NCBI GenBank assembly: GCA_046290215.1
Contig: JBKAGC010000169.1
Location: forward strand, 1-7,942
Length of the DNA: 7,942 nucleotides
From: JAHRVQ01 sp046290215
GTDB lineage: Bacteria; Pseudomonadota; Gammaproteobacteria; Pseudomonadales; Azotimanducaceae
Reading direction: 5' to 3'
A program made the translations under genes and the position numbers. The notes under the pieces are model-generated. The model ran no database searches, was not told the origin of the DNA, and worked only from the letters and a program-made list of their open reading frames with translations. Below are positions 1-5,321 of this stretch, one piece after another (positions within the stretch are counted from its first letter, which is position 1; each line of letters begins with the position of its first letter).

Positions 1-92
1 TGGCCCTCGGTAGATAGCGGCGGGTCAGCCGGGGCGCCATCGTCATTCACCACCTTTTCTGGCAAGCCGTGTCGAATCAGTATCAGTTCCAT
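1..92 (-). CDS. Histidine phosphatase (phosphoglycerate mutase-like) family protein, N-terminal part only
   Basis: Reading the minus strand from an ATG at 92-90 gives 30 codons that continue off the left edge. The protein begins MELILIRHGLPEKV and reaches PPLSTEG. The RHG triplet at residues 7-9 after a short hydrophobic beta strand is the family's phosphohistidine signature, with H8 the expected phospho-acceptor. The later P-L-S/T-x-x-G element is the usual second landmark. Enzymes of this family remove or transfer phosphate on small molecules or proteins; the substrate cannot be told from 30 residues. An AGG lies about 12 nt before the ATG, so the ribosome site is weak. The gene is downstream of exbD on the same strand but separated from it by a terminator, so it is probably transcribed on its own. 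Confidence 0.8.
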   Translation of the reverse strand, partial: MELILIRHGLPEKVVNDDGAPADPPLSTEG

Positions 93-139
93 AGTCTCTA
101 ACTACCTGTTGTTATTCTTAAACTCTAAATCATACAGAT

Positions 140-170
140 AAAAAAAAGCCCCGCGACTGCGAGGCTTTTT
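140..170 (-). terminator. Intrinsic terminator of the exbD gene
   Basis: Bases 143-150 (AAAAAGCC) pair with 163-170 (GGCTTTTT). After one C/A mismatch, 152-154 pair with 159-161 around a GACT loop. Read on the minus strand, the hairpin is followed by eight T residues (complement of 140-147) and starts 18 nt after the exbD stop codon. The plus strand also ends in five T residues, so it could work both ways, but no plus-strand gene approaches it. Confidence 0.85.
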
Positions 171-188
171 GCAAACTTAAAGGCTAGT

Positions 189-593
189 TTAGGTGGCCGC
201 GATTGAAACGTTGTACACCCCTGCCTGTCTGGCTGAGTCCATCACGTGAATCATAATTTCCGTGCTGCTCTCAGGATGTGGCTGAACCACTACTGGGGCT
301 TCTGGGCTTTCTGCCGAGAGCCGCTCGATATTGGCACGTACCGCACGTTTGTCCACATTACGACCACGGATCTCAATACGATCACGACTGGTAATGCGCA
401 CCACGATGCTTTGCTTGTCAGCATCTTTAACATTCTGGTTCTTGTCAGGACTGGTCACATCGATACCAATCTCTTTGACGAAGGTCGCCGTAACAATGAA
501 GAAGATCAACATGATGAACACAACGTCCAACATGGGGGTCAAGTCAACTTCACCCTCTTCTTCTGATTGTACTTTTCCAACCGTTCTATGCAT
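189..593 (-). CDS. exbD: ExbD/TolR-family biopolymer transport protein
   Basis: This 134-residue inner-membrane protein belongs to the ExbD/TolR family, which couples the proton gradient to TonB- or Tol-type energy transduction together with an ExbB/TolQ partner. It has a short cytoplasmic N-terminus rich in Glu (residues 10-15). One transmembrane helix follows at about 22-39 with the family motif LTPMLDVVF, in which D23 is the conserved proton-carrying aspartate. The rest is a periplasmic domain of about 95 residues. Length is normal for the family. The ATG at 593-591 is preceded by GGAG at an 8-nt spacing, which supports this start. No exbB/tolQ or tonB gene lies in the window: upstream is a 237-bp gap and then a transposase gene, so its partner must be elsewhere. 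The family call is firm; ExbD rather than TolR is less certain. Confidence 0.92.
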   Translation of the reverse strand: MHRTVGKVQSEEEGEVDLTPMLDVVFIMLIFFIVTATFVKEIGIDVTSPDKNQNVKDADKQSIVVRITSRDRIEIRGRNVDKRAVRANIERLSAESPEAPVVVQPHPESSTEIMIHVMDSARQAGVYNVSIAAT

Positions 594-830
594 GGAGTAT
601 CTCCGGCGCTTTCGCTCTTGTCATTCTGGTAAATCGCTGTCGAACAACAGGCGACATGCTCATTATTCAAACAGGTTATATCTTTTTCTGTGTTTTTGCT
701 GTGATTGCAGCTTGCGCAGCCACACAACTAATCCCAAGCATACAGCGGCCCAAAACAGATGAAAAGCCGCTTTATGGAATCTCTATAGATTTCTCTTAAA
801 TATCCCGCAAAGCCTTGTCTGACCTCGGCC
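594..830. other. Intergenic gap between exbD and the RAYT gene
   Basis: No convincing gene is present. An inverted repeat AGCGGC (744-749) / GCCGCT (766-771) encloses a 16-base loop, but no T run follows on either strand, so it is not a standard terminator. A possible minus-strand -10 box, TATAAC (complement of 675-680), lies about 80 bases before exbD but has no recognisable -35 partner. Confidence 0.5.
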
Positions 831-1670
831 CTAGCGGTTTACCACCTTGCTCACCGTGGTGTAGTGCAAGCCCAGAAACTCACCAATTTCCATGAGCGTG
901 TAAGAGTGATCAATATGGGCCTTACGAATCAGCTCATTACGCTCGACCCGGGTCTTGTTGTCGATGTTCTTGAATAGAACTGGCAAGCTGCGGCGACGCT
1001 GGGCCCGCTTTGGACCGCGCTTGGCGAGCTTTTCACCGTTCAGGATGGGCTGCATTTCGGCAATGAACTTAGGAGAACCGAGCAAAACCTGGCCAGAACG
1101 CTCGTTGAGAGGTGACTCCGCCGTGGCTCCCGCTTTGACAAACTCTTTATACTTCTTCTGATTATCCTTCTCACGTTTACCAAAGTGACCAAGCACTCTG
1201 TCTGTGGTGAGAAACGCCGGGCTTTGAATTTGCCCGGCCATGGCCCTATGGCTACTCCAGCGGTACTGCTGTGCACTGCCAGCCAGTTCAAGCCGCACTG
1301 GGTTCATCACGGCGTGACGACACAGTGGCAGTAGATATTCAGTAGGCTCAAACAAAACACTGCGAAAGCGCCCTTGAAACAGCGGGCCATCATCTTCGTG
1401 GCGACGATTAAAGTGTTGGGTGTACACCCCATTCAACTGCCGCATGCCTTTTGACAAATTTGCTTTGGGGCACTCCACCACTAGATGGTAATGGCTGTCT
1501 AACATGACATAGCTGTGTAACAACCAATTAAAACGTTCTACGACCCCAGCAAGGACATTTAGGAAAACCGCCCGGTCTTCGTTATCTTTAAAAACTAGCT
1601 TGTCGTTTAAGCCGCGGCTGGTGACGTAGTAATTAGCGCCTGGGAATTCTATCCGTACCGGTCTGGACAT
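831..1670 (-). CDS. REP-associated tyrosine transposase (RAYT), IS200-like Y1 transposase domain with C-terminal HTH
   Basis: This 279-residue protein has an N-terminal Y1-transposase (IS200-like) domain. The opening RIEFPGANYYVTSRG matches the typical RAYT start. The metal-binding HUH motif is H60-Y61-H62, within LDSHYHLVVE. The nucleophile is expected to be Y83 in the NGVYTQHFNRR segment, followed by the usual LFQGRFRS and NPVRLEL elements. Residues about 235-279 form a helix-turn-helix ending EIGEFLGLHYTTVSKVVNR, a common C-terminal extension in this group. RAYTs nick and join single-stranded DNA and are linked to spread of REP palindromes; many are domesticated single-copy genes. All expected catalytic residues are present and the frame is intact. 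The ATG start has a weak, distant AAGGA (14 nt). A 9-bp inverted repeat (AAAGCCGCT at 763-771, AGCGGCTTT at 1710-1718) flanks the gene, but no clear REP array does. Confidence 0.93.
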   Translation of the reverse strand: MSRPVRIEFPGANYYVTSRGLNDKLVFKDNEDRAVFLNVLAGVVERFNWLLHSYVMLDSHYHLVVECPKANLSKGMRQLNGVYTQHFNRRHEDDGPLFQGRFRSVLFEPTEYLLPLCRHAVMNPVRLELAGSAQQYRWSSHRAMAGQIQSPAFLTTDRVLGHFGKREKDNQKKYKEFVKAGATAESPLNERSGQVLLGSPKFIAEMQPILNGEKLAKRGPKRAQRRRSLPVLFKNIDNKTRVERNELIRKAHIDHSYTLMEIGEFLGLHYTTVSKVVNR

Positions 1671-2155
1671 GTTGTCTGCAACTTTCCTTCTTTATTTTTT
1701 TCATGTTTCAGCGGCTTTAAAGCAAGCAGCCTACTCGACGCATCAAAACTCTTAACTGGTTCGTGTTATTAAAAGTAAGTTTTTTGGTTTGTTCTTTTTC
1801 TATGCTTTTATTTCTATTCTTTTTTCTATTCTTTTTCTATGCTTTTTCCATCTAAGCATCGCTCTATTCCAAGCAGTGACGAGTCTCGTATTGCTGGCCA
1901 ACTGACTGTTCAAGAACTGACCCCTTTTCTTACATAAACTGCTTTCGATAACTGCTTACGTTACGTCCTTGCGCTTATGTGCAATGAAATAAGATAGGGG
2001 CGACAAATATTACAGATAGCCGTTTCCTGCCTCAAGAAGAAATTGCCAATACTCAATTAAGATTGCAGTGAGAATTGCTCCTATAGTAACTTGCTGGCGG
2101 TGAGATCGCAGAGACGATCCCAAATAAGAGTTCCAAAAAAAGGGAGACAACCATT
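1671..2155. other. 485-bp divergent intergenic region between the RAYT gene and the MaoC-like operon
   Basis: No gene is recognisable in any frame. The left part is AT-rich with a T-rich repeat block (1792-1847). There is a perfect 10-bp palindrome GCTTTAAAGC at 1714-1723, a short palindrome ACGAGTCTCGT at 1879-1889, a direct repeat AACTGCTT at 1937-1944 and 1950-1957, and a small inverted repeat GATCG/CGATC at 2104-2119 in the probable leader of the plus-strand operon. TATAGT at 2082-2087 could be a -10 box for that operon, but no good -35 sequence is correctly spaced. AGGGAG at 2141-2146 is the ribosome site of the next gene. The two flanking genes diverge, so promoters for both should lie here. 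Confidence 0.55.
1792..1847. repeat. T-rich degenerate tandem repeat (A-tract block)
   Basis: The 18-mer TTCTTTTTCTATGCTTTT occurs exactly twice, at 1792-1809 and 1829-1846. TCTAT recurs at 1799, 1813, 1825 and 1836 (steps of 14, 12 and 11 bases), separated by runs of four to six T. The run spacing is close to one or one and a half helical turns, so the block may be intrinsically bent. It lies about 120 bases upstream of the RAYT start codon and about 310 bases upstream of the MaoC operon. Confidence 0.7.
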
Positions 2156-2656
2156 ATGGCCGCAGATAAATTTCCTATCGAAGCCGGGCACGTCATGATG
2201 TTTGCACGCTCAATTGGCGATGCAAACAACATTTATTACGATGAAGACTATGCCAAAGGTACCGAACCAGGCGGCATCATTGCGCCACCCACCTTTGTTC
2301 AAGCAAGCGCGCAATTCGACCCAAATTATTTCTTACGTCCGAAGATCGGCGAAGAGTGGTTTGGCTCCGCTAAAGAGGCAACAGGCATCACCAAGAAAGA
2401 AGGTTCTGGTGGTGGCGGCGGTGGCGGCGGTGGCCTCCACGCCGAGCAACACTATGTGTATCACCGTCAGGTGAAAGTTGGCGATGTGCTGACGGCCACA
2501 ACCAAACCCGGCAAGTCCTGGGAAAAAGAAGGTCGTCGCGGCGGTAAGCTAATGTTCAGCGAATCTGTCACCGAATATCGTGACCAATCTGGTGAGTTGG
2601 TTGTAACTGCCACCAGTGTTGGCGTTAGAACTGAAAAACCCGCTACCAGCGCTTAA
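2156..2656 (+). CDS. MaoC-like (FAS1-like dehydratase N-terminal) subunit, probably non-catalytic
   Basis: This 166-residue single hot-dog-fold protein is of the FAS1-like/MaoC N-terminal dehydratase type. It starts PIEAGHVMMFARSIGDANNIYYDE, where the hydratase-2 pattern is only partly kept: D22 is present, but the catalytic His position is Tyr (about Y27 or Y28). It continues with IIAPPTF and then LHAEQHYVYHRQVKVGDVLTA, the typical GLHAEQ element of the family. By analogy with mycobacterial HadA/HadC, it should pair with the next gene's catalytic subunit and help hold the acyl chain of a 3-hydroxyacyl thioester. It is cytoplasmic, with no signal peptide. The ATG has AGGGAG 9 nt upstream. Residues 85-93 are nine consecutive glycines just before LHAEQ. 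The partner gene starts 12 bases after its stop. The family call is firm; the substrate is unknown. Confidence 0.9.
   Translation: MAADKFPIEAGHVMMFARSIGDANNIYYDEDYAKGTEPGGIIAPPTFVQASAQFDPNYFLRPKIGEEWFGSAKEATGITKKEGSGGGGGGGGGLHAEQHYVYHRQVKVGDVLTATTKPGKSWEKEGRRGGKLMFSESVTEYRDQSGELVVTATSVGVRTEKPATSA
2408..2434 (+). repeat. In-frame glycine-codon repeat inside the MaoC-like gene
   Basis: Nine consecutive GGT/GGC codons are present. From 2411 they follow a 9-base unit GGTGGCGGC repeated about 2.7 times. Replication slippage would add or remove whole glycines without shifting frame. It encodes residues 85-93 of the protein, directly before the conserved LHAEQ element. Confidence 0.9.
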
Positions 2657-2668
2657 GGAGAAGATCAC

Positions 2669-3088
2669 ATGGCATTAAAAGCAAGCGAACTTAAAGTGGG
2701 TGATACGTACCAAGAGGAAGTGTGCAACAACCTTTCTCGCACCCAGATTGTGCAGTATGCCGGCGCTTCCGGTGACTATAACCCACTGCACTCTGATGAG
2801 ATTTTCACCACCCAGATTGCCGGTTATCCGTCGGTCTTTGCTCACGGCATGTTATCTATGGGTATGACGGGCAAGATGCTCACCAACTATGTGGGTGACG
2901 GCCGCCTCAAGAGCTATGGGGTCAGGTTTACCGCCCAGGTATTTCCTGGTGCCACGCTAACGGCAAAAGCCACCATTACCGATATCCGTGAAGAAGACGG
3001 CGAGAAAATTGCTGACATCAGTGTTTCCACCACTGACGAGGCCGGTACTGAAGTCATCAAAGGTCAGGCAAGCGCCGTTCTGGATTAG
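2669..3088 (+). CDS. MaoC-family (R)-specific hydratase / 3-hydroxyacyl dehydratase, catalytic subunit
   Basis: This 139-residue hot-dog-fold protein has an intact hydratase-2 motif, YAGASGDYNPLHSDE. The catalytic pair is D36 and H41, the same numbering as in mycobacterial HadB (family knowledge). FAHGMLSMGMTGK follows as the typical next conserved helix. Such enzymes reversibly hydrate trans-2-enoyl thioesters to (R)-3-hydroxyacyl thioesters in fatty-acid-type pathways. The gene begins 12 bases after the previous stop. AAGGAG (2655-2660) overlaps that stop and sits 8 nt from the ATG, so the two genes form a tight operon and most likely a heterodimer. A strong terminator follows 29 bases after the stop. 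No acyl-CoA dehydrogenase, ligase or ketoreductase gene lies nearby, so the pathway and carrier (CoA or ACP) cannot be assigned. Confidence 0.93.
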   Translation: MALKASELKVGDTYQEEVCNNLSRTQIVQYAGASGDYNPLHSDEIFTTQIAGYPSVFAHGMLSMGMTGKMLTNYVGDGRLKSYGVRFTAQVFPGATLTAKATITDIREEDGEKIADISVSTTDEAGTEVIKGQASAVLD

Positions 3089-3117
3089 ATTCAAAATCCA
3101 ACCATGACTGAAATAGC

Positions 3118-3155
3118 AGGCCGAATTCACATTAGTGTGAGTTCGGCCTTGTTGT
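3118..3155 (+). terminator. Strong intrinsic terminator of the MaoC-like operon, shared by convergent genes
   Basis: Arms 3118-3131 and 3136-3149 pair over 14 bp with a single G-U wobble, around the loop TTAG. The plus-strand tail is TTGTTGTTTCTG, which is T-rich. The convergent gene's stop codon (complement of 3132-3134) lies in the loop, and its last codons lie in the right arm. The minus-strand tail (CTATTTCAG) is poorer in T, so termination should be better in the plus direction. Confidence 0.88.
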
Positions 3156-5318
3156 TTCTGGCAGCGCAAAATGAATCACTTCAGGGGCGAGACAAACGCT
3201 CTCACTGCAAGCCTGGAGGCGCACCTTGAGTTGCGCGCCGGGCCTGCTTAAGGAGATTGTGAACTTACCCGCCAATACCGGGATTGCCTCCGCTGCAAAA
3301 TCAACCTTCAGCCACTCGGGATCTGGGTAGGCGTTCTCGGCACCTGAGACTAGAAGCCCCAATAAATCGTCAGGCGCATCAGGATGATTCACGTGCCAGC
3401 CCTCGGCAATTGTGATGGTTAACACTGCCCCCAGGTCCGAGCGCTCAAGCTCAAGCTCAAGTTCAAGATAAACGCGGCCTTCGCAAGCCCATTGTTTCAA
3501 TAGTCGCCTGCCCTGCCTGATACGTTGCAATACGCTTAAGAAATAGCAGTGGCCTAACGGGTTTTGCTGCACACGCTGGGCGAAGGTGGCAAGGGTTTTA
3601 TCCCGGTGCTGTTTGTACACAGGCTTACCCGTCGCGTCAAAGGCTAATTGCAGCGCAGACAAGGCCACACTGTTGCCAGATGGCATGGCCGTATCCAGAG
3701 GGTTCTTCGTTCTTACAAGCATGGGGCCGTCACTATCAACTAACGAGCTGTAGAAGCCGCCTTCTTCGTCGTCCCAGAATTGATCTAGCATGCACCGCAA
3801 TAACTGCTCTGCCCTACGTAACCAATCAGCTTCGCCCAGGAGCGCCAGATGCAAGGCAGCCTCGGCAAAGTAGGCGTAGTCTTCAAGGGTGCCAGCAATG
3901 GAGACCTCTTCACTCAACCTTGAGCGCCAGAGTTTGAGGCCCTCTTGCCCTATATCCTGGACCTGCTTTTGCCACAGAGTTTCCGCGGCAGCAATGGCCA
4001 TGGGGCGATAATCTTCGATGCCGGTCAGTAATTCAATTTCGGCAATACTTGTGATCAGCAATGCATTCCAGGCAATAATGACTTTTTCGTCGCGGAACGG
4101 CGGCTGCCTTTTGTCTCGTTCAAGACGGAGCTTTTCTTGCAAATCAGCAACTGCCTGACGCCACTCAGGATCATCACCGAAGTCTGTCAGCGACTGCGGC
4201 ATATGCAAAATGTTTGCACCTTCAAAGTTACCTGCCGCACTTACACCATATACCTGGGTGGCTAACTCAAGCTCTTCTGAACTCAAAATGGCTTGCAGCT
4301 CTGAGTAAGGCCAAATGAAAAAACGCCCTTCCTCACCTTCTGTGTCGGCGTCCGTGGCTGAGTAGAAGCTGCCGTCCGCTGCCGTCATCTCTCTTGCCAG
4401 ATAGTTCAAGGTGAGTTCTAAGACCCGCCGATACTCTGCAGCGCCCGTCAATCCATAAGCCGCAGCATACAACCTGACAAGCTGTGCCTGGTTGTAGAGC
4501 ATCTTTTCAAAATGTGGCACCAGCCACGCCTGATCCACGGAATAGCGGTGAAAGCCGCCGCCGATCTGGTCAAACAAACCACCCTGAGCCATCTTACTTA
4601 ACGACTTCAATAAGGCGGGCCGCCCGACTTTTGAACCACTGACAGCGTCTTCAAATAGCAGCCAGAGCTGCGACTCGTTAGGGAACTTTGGCGCCTGGCC
4701 AAAACCGCCGTTAACTTCATCAAAGTTGCCGAGCAATTTCTCTATAGCCTCGGCTACAACGCTGCTATCAAGCTCTGCTGCCTGACTTGCCGCATCGCTA
4801 TGCTGCTGAATACTCGCGGCCAACTGATCAGCCTGGACTAACACTTCATCCTGCTGGTTCTGCCAGGCCCCGGCAATTTGCTCAAGCAGGTTAAGAAAAC
4901 CCTCTGGCGGAAAGTAGGTGCCGGCAAAAAACGGTTTACCCTCGGCGGTAATGAATGTGGACATGGGCCAACCGCCCTGCCCGGTCATTAACTGCAACCC
5001 AGTCATATAGATTTCATCAAGATCTGGACGCTGCTCACGGTCTAGTTTGATGGCAACAAAGTGCTCATTGAGAAAGGCCGCAATCTCCTCATTGTCAAAA
5101 CTCTCTCGTTCCATGACATGGCACCAGTGACAGGTGCTATAACCAACAGATAAAAAGATTGGCTTGTTCTCACGTTTGGCCACCGCAAATGCTTCTTCAC
5201 CCCAGGGATACCAGTCCACAGGATTGTGGGCGTGTTGCACTAGATAAGGCGAGCTATCCCTCAGAAGCCGATTGGTATACTTCGGCCGCCCGTTGGCATC
5301 GAGTAGTGTGGTTCTCAT
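3132..5318 (-). CDS. DUF255/YyaL-type thioredoxin-fold protein (Thioredox_DsbH family) with C-terminal DsbD-alpha-like domain
   Basis: This is a 728-residue protein. Residues about 15-175 form the DUF255 thioredoxin-like domain: the SSPYLVQHAHNPVDWYPWG block, then CHWC at C63-C66, and GGWPMSTF. Residues about 180-600 form the helical six-hairpin-like body (GGGFHRYSVDQAWLVPHFEKMLYNQAQ; LEDYAYFAEA; PSGNSV). Residues about 615-722 are an extension, with GWHVNHP and QACSESVCLAPE (C704, C709), that resembles the periplasmic alpha domain of DsbD (DsbC/DsbD_N family). No signal peptide or membrane helix is visible, so it looks cytoplasmic. The ATG lies 3 bases after the upstream dsbD-like stop with only a poor ribosome site, suggesting translational coupling. 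The biochemical role of DUF255 proteins is not settled. The CHWC pair and operon partner suggest redox work, which is inference. A (Leu-Glu)4 repeat marks the start of the extension. Confidence 0.92.
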   Translation of the reverse strand: MRTTLLDANGRPKYTNRLLRDSSPYLVQHAHNPVDWYPWGEEAFAVAKRENKPIFLSVGYSTCHWCHVMERESFDNEEIAAFLNEHFVAIKLDREQRPDLDEIYMTGLQLMTGQGGWPMSTFITAEGKPFFAGTYFPPEGFLNLLEQIAGAWQNQQDEVLVQADQLAASIQQHSDAASQAAELDSSVVAEAIEKLLGNFDEVNGGFGQAPKFPNESQLWLLFEDAVSGSKVGRPALLKSLSKMAQGGLFDQIGGGFHRYSVDQAWLVPHFEKMLYNQAQLVRLYAAAYGLTGAAEYRRVLELTLNYLAREMTAADGSFYSATDADTEGEEGRFFIWPYSELQAILSSEELELATQVYGVSAAGNFEGANILHMPQSLTDFGDDPEWRQAVADLQEKLRLERDKRQPPFRDEKVIIAWNALLITSIAEIELLTGIEDYRPMAIAAAETLWQKQVQDIGQEGLKLWRSRLSEEVSIAGTLEDYAYFAEAALHLALLGEADWLRRAEQLLRCMLDQFWDDEEGGFYSSLVDSDGPMLVRTKNPLDTAMPSGNSVALSALQLAFDATGKPVYKQHRDKTLATFAQRVQQNPLGHCYFLSVLQRIRQGRRLLKQWACEGRVYLELELELERSDLGAVLTITIAEGWHVNHPDAPDDLLGLLVSGAENAYPDPEWLKVDFAAEAIPVLAGKFTISLSRPGAQLKVRLQACSESVCLAPEVIHFALPETTRPNSH
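3443..3466 (-). repeat. Hexanucleotide tandem repeat encoding (Leu-Glu)4
   Basis: GCTCAA is repeated three times and followed by GTTCAA, giving four 6-base units in frame. On the coding (minus) strand it reads LELELELE at the start of the DsbD-alpha-like extension of the DUF255 protein. Changes in unit number would keep the frame. Confidence 0.9.
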
Positions 5319-5321
5319 GGC

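Noticed and set aside
246..762. Plus-strand open frames opposite exbD and in the following gap, and a minus-strand frame at 539-727
   Set aside because: They overlap the clearly recognisable exbD in other frames, have no family-like motifs, and are rich in residues typical of antisense translation.
744..771. Inverted repeat AGCGGC/GCCGCT as a terminator for the RAYT gene
   Set aside because: The loop is 16 bases and no T run follows on the minus strand, so it does not meet the intrinsic terminator pattern.
1792..1847. Repeat block as a CRISPR array
   Set aside because: Units are short, degenerate and T-rich with no unique spacers of constant length and no cas genes in the window.
1879..1889. 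Palindrome ACGAGTCTCGT as an operator
   Set aside because: It is short, far from the likely start sites, and matches no binding motif I recognise; chance is likely.
2082..2087. TATAGT as the -10 box of the MaoC-like operon promoter
   Set aside because: No -35 sequence close to TTGACA lies 16-18 bases upstream, so a promoter cannot be placed with confidence.
3680..3937. Plus-strand open frames inside the DUF255 and dsbD-like genes
   Set aside because: They lie opposite strongly conserved coding sequence and have no recognisable motifs or ribosome sites.
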